A DNA stretch of 64,000 bases from Sphingomonas sp. NBWT7 (GCF_014217605.1 NZ_CP043639.1:2007501-2071500), one strand, 5' to 3'; shown: positions 47,319 to 58,134, numbered from the stretch's first letter. Program-made: numbers and translations. Notes: a model not told the origin generated them from the sequence alone.

Positions 47319-47591
47319 TCAACGCTGGCCGCGCAGCGTGCCGAGCGTGGCGAGGCCGAGTACGCCGACCAGCGCCGCCGTGGCCCACGGGCGCTCCTTG
47401 GCAAACGCCTTCGCCTTGCCGACGACCTGCGGCTGGCCGTCGACGCCCGGTGCGGTCGCCTTCTGGAACGCCCCCTTCACCTGATCCACGATCCCACTCG
47501 CCTGCAGCGAACGATCGCCGGTCGCCGCGCCCGCGGTCTCCTTCACCTTGCCGCTGACGTTGTTAAGATCACCGATTACCGCGTCGACCAT
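47319..47591 (-). CDS. CsbD-like stress protein with C-terminal membrane segment
   Basis: A 90-residue protein. Residues 1-45 are the CsbD-like domain (GDLNNVSGKVKETAGAATGD with repeated VKG motif), and 65-90 form a hydrophobic segment, PWATAALVGVLGLATLGTLRG, of the YqjD/ElaB kind that anchors in the membrane. CsbD proteins are strongly stress-induced; the exact function is unknown. A GGAG ribosome site precedes the ATG. Transcribed alone. Confidence 0.87.
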   Translation of the reverse strand: MVDAVIGDLNNVSGKVKETAGAATGDRSLQASGIVDQVKGAFQKATAPGVDGQPQVVGKAKAFAKERPWATAALVGVLGLATLGTLRGQR

Positions 47592-47660
47592 GGTTCGAAC
47601 TCCTAGTTGTTGAGACAGGTGCGCAAACCAATGACCGACGAAATAGTGCCGTATCGTGCC

Positions 47661-48443
47661 TCAATCGGCGAATACGGCCGCGCGCTTCTCCATGTTGGCG
47701 CGCACCGCCTCGACCTGATTGGGGGAACGCATCAGCTTGATCTGCTCGTCGCTCTCCGCCTGCAGCATCGTCGCGGTATCGCCATCCGCCATCAGGTTGA
47801 TCAGCCGCTTCGACGCCTTGACCGCGTCGGGGTTACGCCCGGCGATCTCGCGCGCCAGCTCGAACGCCGCGGCACGCGGATCCTCCGCCAGCCGCGTGAC
47901 GAAGCCGTAACGCTCGGCATCGACCGCGGTGAACTCGCGCGCGCTGTAGGTCAGGTCGCGCAGCACGTCGTCGCGCACCAGCGTCCGCCACAACGCCAGC
48001 CCGGCCATGTCGGGCACCAACCCCCAATAGGTCTCGCGGATCGACATCCGCGTCGCGGGATGGGCGATGCGCACACATGCGCCCGACATGATCTGGAAAC
48101 CACCGCCAAGCGCTACGCCGTGGACCGCGGCGATCACCGGCATCGGCAGCGCGCGCCACCCCCACGCGACGTTCTGCGCAGTATTGGCGACACCGTGGCT
48201 GCGCGCGCCCAGATCGTTGCCCGAACCACCGCCCGCCATCGACGCCATGTCGAGCCCCGCGCAGAACGCGCGCCCGTCGCCTGAAAGGACGGCGACGCGC
48301 ACGTCCTTCATGCCGGCCAGCTTCTCGATCGCGCCGTTGATCCCGGCGAACATCGCGGGATCCAAGGCATTCATCTTGTCGGTCCGGATCAGTCGCACAT
48401 CGGCGATGCCGTTCTCCACCGTGATCGTAACGCGCTCGTCCAT
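47661..48443 (-). CDS. Enoyl-CoA hydratase/isomerase (crotonase) family protein
   Basis: A 260-residue crotonase-fold enzyme. Oxyanion-hole segments are FCAGLDMASM (near 60) and GVALGGGFQIMSGACVRIA (near 110); the catalytic glutamate position (RMSIRETYWGLVPDM) has E and an atypical region. Crotonases hydrate enoyl-CoA or isomerise it; the exact reaction is not clear. It is separated by 114 nt from the divergent thioesterase gene pair at 48558. Confidence 0.92.
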   Translation of the reverse strand: MDERVTITVENGIADVRLIRTDKMNALDPAMFAGINGAIEKLAGMKDVRVAVLSGDGRAFCAGLDMASMAGGGSGNDLGARSHGVANTAQNVAWGWRALPMPVIAAVHGVALGGGFQIMSGACVRIAHPATRMSIRETYWGLVPDMAGLALWRTLVRDDVLRDLTYSAREFTAVDAERYGFVTRLAEDPRAAAFELAREIAGRNPDAVKASKRLINLMADGDTATMLQAESDEQIKLMRSPNQVEAVRANMEKRAAVFAD

Positions 48444-48557
48444 GTCCGCCTCTCGCTCGAAAGTGATACGATCGACTTAGATCAGGCAACGACAGGCATC
48501 AATGCCGCTGATGCTGCGGCGTTGCGCTGGCACGGGGCTGGTGTAGATCGCTCTGCC

Positions 48558-49010
48558 ATGAATATCGACGCAGCATTGGCGGGGTTGCCGGGGCTCAAGG
48601 ACGTGCGCTTCGGCGGCCACGGCTCGCGGCTCGGCATCGGCTACCATGCGCATGGTGACGATTGGGTCGAGCTCGCTTTGCCCTACGCCGCCGACATGAT
48701 CGGGGACGAAGACAGCGGCGTCATCGCCTCGGGGCCGATCTTCGCCCTGATGGATATCGCCACCAGTTTGGCGACGATGCGCAAGCTCGGCGGCTTCGTG
48801 CCGCACGCCACGCTCGATCTGCGGCTCGACTATCTGCGCCCAGCGCGACCGGGCCACACCGTCATCGGTCACGGCGAAAGCTTCGCGATCAAGCGCTCGA
48901 TCGCCTTCGTCCGCGGCTACGCACACGATGGCGATCCTGCCGACCCGATCGCGCACGTCAGCGGGACGTTCATGTTCCTCGATGGCGCCGGCGCGGGAGC
49001 GGGCGCATGA
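48558..49010 (+). CDS. PaaI-family thioesterase
   Basis: A 150-residue hotdog protein with DVRFGGHGSRLGIGYHAHGDD, then a helix IFALMDIATSLATMRKL and DLRLDYLRPARPGH. This matches PaaI-like phenylacetyl-CoA or acyl-CoA thioesterases. The ATG at 48558 lacks a clear RBS; a weaker upstream start is possible. It overlaps the next thioesterase gene by ATGA, so they are co-translated and could form a heteromer. Confidence 0.87.
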   Translation: MNIDAALAGLPGLKDVRFGGHGSRLGIGYHAHGDDWVELALPYAADMIGDEDSGVIASGPIFALMDIATSLATMRKLGGFVPHATLDLRLDYLRPARPGHTVIGHGESFAIKRSIAFVRGYAHDGDPADPIAHVSGTFMFLDGAGAGAGA

Positions 49011-49387
49011 AGCTGCCGCCCTATGCCGAGCTCCTCGGCGCGACGCTCGAATGGGAGAACGGGCTGCCGGTTCTCGCCATGCCGTTCAGCCATGCCGTGC
49101 TCGGCCGCCCAGGCTTCGTCCAAGGCGGGGCGATCACCGGGCTGATCGAGGTCGCCGCGATCGCCGCATTGCGCCACCAGCTAGCCGGAGAGGGGGGTGG
49201 GCGCATCAAGCCGATCAACGTCACCGTCGACTTCATGCGCGGCGGTCGCGAGCGCGTCACACGCGCGGCCGGCACGGTGACGCGGCTCGGTACGCGGATC
49301 GCCAATGTCGAGGCGATCGCGTGGCAGGACGATCGCACCAAGCCGATCGCCGCTGCCCGCATGAACTACCTCATCGTGCGGGGGTAA
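49007..49387 (+). CDS. Second PaaI-family thioesterase
   Basis: A 126-residue single-hotdog protein with HAVLGRPGFVQGGAITGLIEVAAIAAL and INVTVDFMRGGRERVTRAAG, typical of PaaI. It is coupled to the preceding thioesterase gene by ATGA. Its 3' end overlaps the tail of the converging sugar dehydrogenase by 17 nt. The substrate is not known. Confidence 0.87.
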   Translation: MKLPPYAELLGATLEWENGLPVLAMPFSHAVLGRPGFVQGGAITGLIEVAAIAALRHQLAGEGGGRIKPINVTVDFMRGGRERVTRAAGTVTRLGTRIANVEAIAWQDDRTKPIAAARMNYLIVRG

Positions 49388-50495
49388 GCTTGATCAGCCG
49401 CCCCTGCGATCCCTGCGCGCCGTCCTCGAGCACGTAGATCGCGCCCTCCGGCCCCTGCTCCACCTCGCGGATGCGCGCGCCCATGTCCCACTGATCGCCC
49501 TTGGTCGCCTGCGTGCCGTTCAAGTCCACGCGCACCAGCGCCTTGGACGACAGGCCACCGATGAACGCGTCGCCCTTCCACTGCGGGAACAGATTGCCCG
49601 AATAGATCATCAGCCCACCGGGCGAGATCACCGGGTTCCACGATACCTTCGGCGCTTCGAACCCGTCCCCCGGCGCGTGATCAGGGATCGGCCGGCCGTC
49701 ATAGTGATCGCCGTTCGACACCTTGGGATAGCCGTAGTTTCTACCGGGCTGGATGAGGTTGACCTCGTCGCCGCCCTTTGGCCCCATCTCCTGCTCCCAC
49801 AGATTGCCCGACGCGTCGAACGCGATTCCCAGCAGGTTACGATGCCCGTAGCTCCAGACTGCCGGGTGGAACCCCTGCGCGGCGAGCGGATTGCCCGGCG
49901 CCGGTTTGCCGTCAAGCGTCAGCCGTAGCACCTTGCCAAGCGTCGCTTTGGGATTCTGCGCGGGATCGAACTTCTGCCGCTCGCCATTGGTGAAGAACAG
50001 ATATCTGCCGTCGGGCGAGAAGGCGATGCGGCCCGAGTAATGCCCGTTCCCCTCGACGAACGGCGTCGCCCGGAACAGCACCTCGATCTGCCGTAGTTTC
50101 TCGGCGCCGGCCGACGTGTCGAGAACACCGCGCGCCAGCACCACGCCTTTGCCGCCTTCGCCCGCGCTCGACCAGCTGAGGTAAACGTGCCTCGTCGTCG
50201 CAAAATCGGGCGCGAGCATGACGTCCATCAGTCCGCCCTGCCCCGCGCTGTCGACCGGTAGCGTCGCGACGGTCGTACGGCTTTTGCCGTCGACGCTCAC
50301 CAGCAGCAGGCGACCGTCCTTTTCCGTTACCAACATCCGCTGATCGGGGAGGAAGGTCATCGCCCACGGCGAATCGAAGTCGGCGACCGGGGTGATTGTG
50401 AACGGCACGCCGGCGCTCGACTGAGGAGGCGATTGCGGCGCTGCGGAGCACGCCGTGGCGACGACCATGCTGGCGATGAAAATAGAACGGATCAC
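49371..50495 (-). CDS. PQQ-dependent aldose sugar dehydrogenase-like lipoprotein
   Basis: A 374-residue exported beta-propeller of the GSDH (aldose sugar dehydrogenase) family. The N-terminal signal ends with VVATAC (lipobox-like), so it is probably a lipoprotein. Blades include FDSPWAMTFLPDQRMLVTEK, GQGGLMDVMLAPDF, and the PQQ-site region NGHYSGRIAFSPDGRYLFFTNGE with SYGHRNLLG. The GTG start at 50495 is preferred over ATG 50516 because AGGAG lies 6 nt before it. Oxidises aldoses to lactones in the periplasm; substrate not specified. Confidence 0.88.
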   Translation of the reverse strand: MIRSIFIASMVVATACSAAPQSPPQSSAGVPFTITPVADFDSPWAMTFLPDQRMLVTEKDGRLLLVSVDGKSRTTVATLPVDSAGQGGLMDVMLAPDFATTRHVYLSWSSAGEGGKGVVLARGVLDTSAGAEKLRQIEVLFRATPFVEGNGHYSGRIAFSPDGRYLFFTNGERQKFDPAQNPKATLGKVLRLTLDGKPAPGNPLAAQGFHPAVWSYGHRNLLGIAFDASGNLWEQEMGPKGGDEVNLIQPGRNYGYPKVSNGDHYDGRPIPDHAPGDGFEAPKVSWNPVISPGGLMIYSGNLFPQWKGDAFIGGLSSKALVRVDLNGTQATKGDQWDMGARIREVEQGPEGAIYVLEDGAQGSQGRLIKLTPAR

Positions 50496-50745
50496 GGTAG
50501 CTCCTGCAACGATCATGCAGGCTATACCGGCGGACTGTGAAGCGGTTCCGCTTCGCGGGGCGACACGGCAGTCAGCGACAATATGTAACAGTGTCAGTCG
50601 AGGTCTCTGGCGGCGTGCGGTTCTTCCGCCTCTCGCCCGATCAATGTCGCGCGCAATGACGACGCGACTACCCTGGCTACCTACCGCAACTTCCCAGCCT
50701 GAGCCCGCTCAGTAAGGCCAATCTCAAACACAAACGACAGCGCCC
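50496..50745. other. Intergenic region with a palindrome upstream of the sugar dehydrogenase
   Basis: No gene is seen. A perfect 16-bp palindrome GAAGCGGTTCCGCTTC (50539-50554) lies 44 nt upstream of the sugar dehydrogenase start and could be an operator. A second dyad CTGAGC-CC-GCTCAG is at 50699-50712. The ompA terminator follows. Confidence 0.5.
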
Positions 50746-50778
50746 AAAAGAAAAGGGAGGCCGGCGAACCGACCTCCC
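50746..50778 (-). terminator. Strong terminator of the ompA-like gene
   Basis: On the minus strand the stem GGGAGGTCGG / CCGGCCTCCC (with one T.G pair) closes a TTCG tetraloop and is followed by TTTTCTTTT. It is 28 nt after the ompA-like stop. A textbook intrinsic terminator. Confidence 0.9.
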
Positions 50779-50806
50779 CAATCCTTCAGCCGAAAGGCCG
50801 TCGACC

Positions 50807-51925
<1,119 letters not shown>

Positions 51926-52034
51926 CTTATTCCCCTTTCAAAAGTGTCACTACGGACAGTGCAAACCCACTATCGAAAGGGAGGTTTCCACGCAAGTTGA
52001 CAAAAGCCGGAACTGTTGCCGAACTGACACAGTA

Positions 52035-52535
52035 TCACGGGGCGACCAGCCCGTGACTGCGCAGCGCGGAAAGGATCGCGAGAACTGCCGCCCGCGCCTC
52101 GCGATCCACCGTTCCACCACCGGACGGATCGACAATCGCCGACCCCCGTGGACCGACAACCTGATGATTTCCGACGAAGAACGCCTCTGCGCAGATCCGT
52201 CCGATCTGCCAGACACCGGCGACGCGAGTGGCTGTCATCCCGTCCAGCTGTCGCACCGTCATGCCGTCGCATGCCGCCATGAAGCGCCAGCCGCCCGCCG
52301 TCCAAACGGCCAGGGCGTCTGGATGGCCGGACCATTCGCCGACGGGATCCATACCCGTTACCCAGCTGTCGCCCGCCGCCGACTCGCTTGGTGGGACATC
52401 CACGCCGATCCCGCGAACTACCGGCTGCGCGAGGATCTCGAGCAACGTGATCGCCTCATTGTGGTCGAGTTCCTTCTGCGCCTGGCTGGCGTGGAGCAAC
52501 GGCAGGCCGAACCTTGCGGTGCGCTCTTCACTCAT
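52035..52535 (-). CDS. DUF2793 protein, last gene of the GTA-like cluster
   Basis: A 166-residue protein of the DUF2793 family, identified by TARFGLPLLHASQAQKELDHNEA near the start and GDSWVTGMDPVGEWSGHPD. In sphingomonads it follows the GTA tail genes, and it may be a tail-fibre or surface-binding component. The ATG at 52535 overlaps the tail gene stop (52528). It is separated from the ompA-like gene by 109 nt. Confidence 0.85.
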   Translation of the reverse strand: MSEERTARFGLPLLHASQAQKELDHNEAITLLEILAQPVVRGIGVDVPPSESAAGDSWVTGMDPVGEWSGHPDALAVWTAGGWRFMAACDGMTVRQLDGMTATRVAGVWQIGRICAEAFFVGNHQVVGPRGSAIVDPSGGGTVDREARAAVLAILSALRSHGLVAP

Positions 52536-54663
52536 GTGTTTCTCCCTGAACGATGATCGTCGCGGCGGCCGACACGCCGTACGTTCCGATCTGGCTGACG
52601 TGGACCGGCGTGGCGCCGCTTACGAAGGCGGCGTTCGGCAGGTCGCACCACGGAACCGCCGTCTCGATCGCAGCGTCACTGTCGCCGATAATGATGCGAT
52701 AGGCCTCGCGTTCTTCGCCGAGCGCCGCCTCCACGCCGTCACGCCAGCGCCAATCGGTTCGGCTGCGACGGCGCCATGTCAGCCGCACCGTTCCATTGTC
52801 GTGCCGCCCCGCCCTCAGGTGGACCGGCGGCAGCGGCAGCATCGCCGCACCGGCGATCACCAGATCGCGCTCGACGGCTATCACGTCGCCCACCCCACGC
52901 GCCGCGACGCGCAGCTGTGTCTCAGGCGCCGCATCGAGCGGCACGCGCAGCAGCCCGTCGCCGTCGACCGTGACGAAGCGCGCGCCGCTCGCCGCACCCG
53001 CGGCACGCGTGCCGCCGCGCCCGCGCCACAGCTCGTGTAGGCGCCACGTCCGCGCATCGATCTGCCGGGCCGCGCCGAATTGCAGCAGCTCGTCGCCGAT
53101 CAGCGCGAGATTCGCGCCCTGGTCGAGCGCAGTCGCGTCGGCATTCAGCAGCGCCATGCCATCGTGCGCCAGCACGACGTCGATCACCGACGCGCGATCG
53201 ACCAGAAGCGACGAGCCCGCGCTGAGCGGTGTCAGCAGCGATCCCATCGCCGCCCCACCGAACGCGGTGCCCGCCGCGATCCACGTTGCTCCCGTATCGC
53301 GGCTGTACTCGATCGCCGCCCGCCGCCACCCCGCCGCGCTGCCGCCCGCGACGATCGTCACGCTCGGCTGCGACGTGACCGTTCCATCGCCGACGCCGAT
53401 CGTCTCGAACGCGTGGAGGATCGTCGTGCCGGCGGGATCGTCGGGCGCACGAACGATCCGTCCGCTGCTCGCCGGTATCGCGATCGGTGCGGGTTCGAGC
53501 GGGACGAACGACAGCGCCACCTCGTGCCGCTCGAGCGTTGCTGAAACGATCCGCCACGTTCCGCTCTCACCCGCGATCGTCACGATCCGGCCAGGCCCGA
53601 GGTGCAACGCCGACAGATCGGTACGCACCTCGCGCACCGTTCGCGTCGTCAGCGCCCGCGCCAGAATCCCCTCCGCCACCGCCCGCGCCGCACCGGCATC
53701 GAGCGCGAGCGGCGCCTCGACGCTCGACGTCGCGCCCCCGGCGCCGGATCGCACGGCATGCTGTACCCCGGTCTGCCAGTCGCGCGCCGGATCGTAATGC
53801 GCCACCGATACCGTTCGGGGAACCTGCCCGATCGGTACGATCCGCCGCTGCCCGCCCTCGGCGTCGATGACGTGATCCGCCGCCCCCGACGCGCGCATTT
53901 CCACACCATCTGCACGCGGCACGAACCAGCCGCCCGCCACATGGGCCAGCAGTTCGGCCACGCCGCGCGCGTCGTCGCCGTAGGCGGAAAAGCCGTCCAC
54001 CGGCATCGTCGGTCCGGTTCCTACGATCGTATCGCCGCCGATCGCCCGCGCAATCGCGCCGATCGTCGGCGCGGAAGGATCGGCGACGACTTCGAACGTC
54101 AGCGACGGGATGCGATTACCGAAACTCTCGAGCGGCAAATCCTCGAACACGGCATAGGCGACGCCGCGATGCGCCGGCGTCGCCCCGATCCCTTCGGCGC
54201 TCGCGACCAGCGGATCGACCGGCTGATCCTCTCCGCCCTGGTGGAGGCGAAAGATCACCGGCACCTTCCAGTCCCCGGCTGCGCCGCGCAGCAGGTTGCC
54301 GTCGGCCCAGATCCGCCCGACCGCCGCGATCGGACGCGACGCTAGGGCAACGGCGAAGGACGCGGAATAGCTGTACGTCGTCGTGCTCGGCCGCCCTTTC
54401 CCGCCTCCCTGCCGCGTGCGATGCTCGACGAGGTCGGTCGACCAGATCACCTGCCCCGCAACACGCAGCCGGCCGAACAGCTGCGGGATCGGCCGGCCGT
54501 AGCTCGACGTCTGCACCGCGAGCTCGGTCAGCCGCGGCCCCTCTCGTCCCTTCGGCTTGAACAGCAGCGTTCGATCGAGAGACTGCCCGATCGCGCCACC
54601 CAGCGCCGCGCCGATGGGTCCGCCGACGATCCCGCCGACGGTCGTCAGTACAAGAGTCGCCAT
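52528..54663 (-). CDS. GTA/phage host-specificity tail protein (RcGTA gp15-like)
   Basis: A 711-residue tail-tip protein. It begins with a hydrophobic, glycine-rich N-terminus (GGIVGGPIGAALGGAIGQSLDRTLLFKP) and GPRLTELAVQTSSYGRPIPQLFGRLRVAGQVIW, typical of GTA gp15 and phage tail proteins. Phage-tail-like repeats and IgG/fibronectin-like strands follow. It lacks the TIM-barrel glycosidase domain of the longer RcGTA protein. It probably forms the tail tip for host contact. It is 4 nt after the NlpC/P60 gene. Intact reading frame. Confidence 0.9.
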   Translation of the reverse strand: MATLVLTTVGGIVGGPIGAALGGAIGQSLDRTLLFKPKGREGPRLTELAVQTSSYGRPIPQLFGRLRVAGQVIWSTDLVEHRTRQGGGKGRPSTTTYSYSASFAVALASRPIAAVGRIWADGNLLRGAAGDWKVPVIFRLHQGGEDQPVDPLVASAEGIGATPAHRGVAYAVFEDLPLESFGNRIPSLTFEVVADPSAPTIGAIARAIGGDTIVGTGPTMPVDGFSAYGDDARGVAELLAHVAGGWFVPRADGVEMRASGAADHVIDAEGGQRRIVPIGQVPRTVSVAHYDPARDWQTGVQHAVRSGAGGATSSVEAPLALDAGAARAVAEGILARALTTRTVREVRTDLSALHLGPGRIVTIAGESGTWRIVSATLERHEVALSFVPLEPAPIAIPASSGRIVRAPDDPAGTTILHAFETIGVGDGTVTSQPSVTIVAGGSAAGWRRAAIEYSRDTGATWIAAGTAFGGAAMGSLLTPLSAGSSLLVDRASVIDVVLAHDGMALLNADATALDQGANLALIGDELLQFGAARQIDARTWRLHELWRGRGGTRAAGAASGARFVTVDGDGLLRVPLDAAPETQLRVAARGVGDVIAVERDLVIAGAAMLPLPPVHLRAGRHDNGTVRLTWRRRSRTDWRWRDGVEAALGEEREAYRIIIGDSDAAIETAVPWCDLPNAAFVSGATPVHVSQIGTYGVSAAATIIVQGETHE

Positions 54664-54667
54664 CGCT

Positions 54668-55075
54668 TCAGCCTCCCAACCCGTCCCCGCGCAGCCGCCA
54701 CGCCGCGATCACCGGCCACGGCGGCGAGCCCGGCCGCTCCACCACGCGGTGCAGGGCGATGTCGGCGTGGACGAACCCCGCTGCGGTGCGCACCGCCAGA
54801 TGCACTTGTCCCGCCGCCGTCCGCATCACGATCACGTCGCCCGGCACGGCGCCGTCCGCCGCTGCCAGTCCGTCCCAGCTCGCGGCGTACCGCGCCACGT
54901 CGCCCGTCCGCAGCGGATATCCCTCGGGCGACGGCCCGGCATGGCCCCCCGCACGCAGCGCCAGCAGCGCGACGCCGACGCAGTCGAGCCCGGTCGCCGG
55001 ATCGCGCCCGTGCAACCGGAAGCGCGCGCCGATTGCCCTGCACGCCGCCGCCGCTGCGCGCTCGCCGGGCGTCAT
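54668..55075 (-). CDS. NlpC/P60-type tail peptidase (RcGTA gp14-like)
   Basis: A 135-residue cell-wall-hydrolysing tail protein. The catalytic cysteine is in GLDCVGVALLAL (C32), with the His in GQVHLAVRT and the usual GDVIVM strand. In GTA it degrades peptidoglycan during DNA injection. The start at 55075 overlaps the DUF2163 stop (ATGA). The longer open frame upstream is not used. Confidence 0.9.
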   Translation of the reverse strand: MTPGERAAAAACRAIGARFRLHGRDPATGLDCVGVALLALRAGGHAGPSPEGYPLRTGDVARYAASWDGLAAADGAVPGDVIVMRTAAGQVHLAVRTAAGFVHADIALHRVVERPGSPPWPVIAAWRLRGDGLGG

Positions 55076-55871
55076 GCGCCGGGGTATCGCGTCAGCAGGT
55101 CGATCCCCGGCAGATACGGCTCGCCGCGGAAGTTCGCCGCATTGGCGAAACGCGCCGCGCACGTCGCGATCGTCTTGTCACACCCCTCGCGCAACTCGAT
55201 CGGCGTACCGGCGGCGGCCGCGACGTGCGGCGGCAGGCGCAGCGCCAGCGTGCGGCCGCTCGACTGCGCGATGCCATCCTCCAATCCGCAGCCGGCACCG
55301 CCCAGCCAGCGCAGCGATCCGCCGCCATAGGCATCGGGCGACGGCTCGTCGCGATCGACCGTCACGGTGCGTCCCTCGACCGATACGACGCGCGCGTAGC
55401 GCCGGCGCCCCGCCATCGGCACGCGGCAGCGCGCGTCGCCAAGGCTTGCACGGCACCCTGCGCTCGTCGCCTCGCTCACCGGCCTATCGAGCGCCTCCGC
55501 CATGCCCAGCAACTCGGCGCCGAACCCCGCCTCGCCGATCTCGACCGCGCCGATGGTGCCGCTGCTGATCCACGTCAGCGCATCCTGCGCGTCCCAGTCG
55601 ACCGCAGACACGGTCACCCGCGCGCCGTCCCACCGCCCGGCAAGAAGATCGCGCGCCGTCAGCCCGTCCGCGGTCAGCGCGCCGCGCGCCTCCATCGTCA
55701 CCGCGTCGAGCCCGTCGCCGCGCTCGATCGCCGACGGTGTCATCCCCGGCGCCGCGCGATAGGTCTGCCCGGCGATGACGAGGTCGCGGTCGTGGTCGGT
55801 TACCCCGATCGTCACCCCGTCGCGCCGCGCGATCAGCCAAGCAGCGCGATCGTGCTCAGCCGGTCGCTCAT
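55072..55871 (-). pseudogene. DUF2163 tail protein (RcGTA gp13-like), frameshifted near its start
   Basis: The gene should start at ATG 55871, which overlaps the preceding stop by ATGA, and it begins MSDRLSTIAL. That frame then meets a TGA at 55835-55833. The downstream residues WLIARRDGVTIGVTDHDRDL lie in another frame from 55839, so one base is missing around 55840. The rest (to 55072) is an intact DUF2163 domain, readable from a GTG at 55815 as 247 residues with TDHDRDLVIAGQTY and the cysteine motif GCRASLGDARC. In GTA this is the tail hub. It may be a pseudogene, a sequencing error, or rescued by a restart. Confidence 0.8.
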
Positions 55872-58134
55872 GCCTCGCGCACCTCGATCAGCGGAACCGA
55901 CGCCGCGCTCCCCGCCCGGAACGTCGCGCGCGCGACGGTCAGTCGATCCTCGGCGAAGCGCACCGGTACGTCGAACGCGAACGACGCCGCGATCGCCGCC
56001 CCGGCTGCCGGCGCAGCATCGAACACGATCATGCCGAGCGGCTGGAGCGTGAAGGCCTGAACCTCGACGCCATCGACGTACACGCGCACGCTGCCCGCCA
56101 CCGGGCGCGTGATCCGCCGCGTCGCGGCGCCGTAATGTTTCACCAGCGCGAAGCTGCGCGTCACGCCGTCCCCGACGCCGATCGCCTGGTCCTCGCCCGC
56201 GGCGTCGAACGGATCGCGCAGACGAAACCCGCGCGCCGGCCCCATGCGCGCGCGAAAGAAAGCGAGCAGCGCCGCCACGTCGGTCTCGCTGCGCACGCCG
56301 GGCCCCGCATCGTAATGCGTGCGCGCGCCGGCCCAGCCCGCGTTGCGGCTCTCCCGTCCGCCAGCGCTCGTAACGATCGCGGTCGAAAATTCAGGTGCCA
56401 CCTCGGCCTCGCGACCCAGGTCGAGCGGAAACAGCACGTCGTCGAAAGCGTCCACCTCATCCTCCCCGTCGGCGTCCCAGTGGACGAAGCCATCGCGCAT
56501 CACCTGCGGCAGCGCCCATACATGCACGTGCCGCACCCCACGCGCGCGCGCCGTCATCGCCGCAGCGTCGATCGGCGCCCATTGCGCTTTCTCTTCGGGC
56601 CGCAGCACGAAGCCCGAGAAATAGTCCTGCCGCTCGGGCGGATAGCCGAGCCGCGCCTGCGCCAGCGCCACCCCGGTCACGGTCGACGCCGTGTCGCCTG
56701 CCGTCACCCAGTCGTAATCCTCGAGCTGGAGGATATCGAACGCCGGGCTCGCCCAGCCGAGCGGCATGTTCATCCGTTTCGCCTCGGGCGCCCGCGCATC
56801 GAGGATTGTCGGCAAATACGCGAGCAGCAACGTCTCGCACGCCGGATGGTCAATGCGCACCGCCGCACACAGCGCCGCCGTCGACGCCGCTAACATCGCG
56901 CCCGCGGCGTCCAGCGTGGCGCGCTGCGCCGCGGTCAGCGAACCGTGCACGCTCGGCAACGCCACCGGCGCGAAGGCGGCGCGCGCCGCCGCATCGTACA
57001 CCACGGCCGCCCATCCGCTTTCACCCACCACCACGGCTCGCCGACCTGGAACCTCGGCGCGAGCCCCGCCGCCGCGCCGATGCCCACGAACGCGCGCGCC
57101 ACGTCCTGGAGATACGCCATTGCCACACCGTTGGCGGGCGACAGCAGCGTCGACGGCGGCACCCAGCCGGTCAGCGCCGGCGCGCCATCGGCATCGCGCT
57201 GCTTCCAGTCTTCGGGGCAGTGCGCGTCGAACAGCTCGTACGACAGTGACCAGACGATCTCGTAGCCGACACTCCGCGCCTCGGCCGCGAAGCTGCGATG
57301 CCACGCCGCGCAGGCAACGTTGAGCGGATCGGCCCCCACCGTCACCAGCAGGTCGGTACCGAGCCGAAAATAGTGGCTCATCCCGACATAGTGGGCGATC
57401 GCCCCGCGATAGCCGAGGTGGAGCACATTGCGCATCAGGCGCGCCGGCGTCAGGTGATAGCTATCGTCATAACCGCCGGCGATCTTCAGCCCGTGCTCGG
57501 GCAGCATCGCGTCGCCGATCGCGATCACCGCGCCCGATCCCTCGCAGCGGATCACGCTCATCTCCGCCCAGCCCTCCGCCGGCGCGTCGAGCGGCGCGTC
57601 GCTCTCGTCGTAGCCGGTCGCGACGAGCGAGACGAACATCCGGTCGACATCGCCCGCCCACACCGGATCGGCCTCGCCCGGCAGCAGGAACCCGCCGGTC
57701 ACGTCCGCAAAGTCGATCGTGACGACCGCGTCCTCGGGCGATCCCGCGGCGTAGTTCCACAACCGCACGTACCACGCGCGGGCCGCGCCGCTCGCGTCAC
57801 GCCCCTCTATCGTCAGCACCGGGCCGTGGATCGCGTCGAGCGCGCGCACCCCCGCCGATCGCCAGCGGAACGACAGGCGGCAGCGGCGGAAATCGCGCGC
57901 CGTCGCGTAGGCGAGCAGTGGATGATCGTGGCGATCCTCCGCCTCCCAGATCAGGCCAGCGAGATCGTCGCGGCGATAGAAGACGCAGTCGACCCGCAGC
58001 GCGTCGGGCGCCGTCGTCGTGACTGCCGCCATCATCGGCCGCGGGAAGTTGACCGTCCAGAACCGCGGGTCGAACCGCTGGATGACGTCCGCCTGGTGAT
58101 GCGGCTGGCGCTCGGCAACGAGGCAGTGGCCCAT
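55868..58134 (-). pseudogene. DUF2460 tail protein with N-terminal TIM-barrel-like region (RcGTA gp12-like), frameshifted
   Basis: Two ORFs join into one 755-residue protein if a single base is restored near 57000. The first part, from ATG 58134 to the break, is a long N-terminal domain (PDALRVDCVFYRRDDLAGL; YRGAIAHYVGMSHYF; EIVWSLSYELFDAHCPEDW; GEPWWWVKADGR), resembling TIM-barrel glycosidase-like tail domains. The second part is the DUF2460 C-terminal domain (YDAAARAAFAPVALPSVHG; GVGDGVTRSFALVKHYG). The GTA distal tail protein usually has only the second part. Without correction the product ends shortly after the WWWVKADGR segment. Confidence 0.82.
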
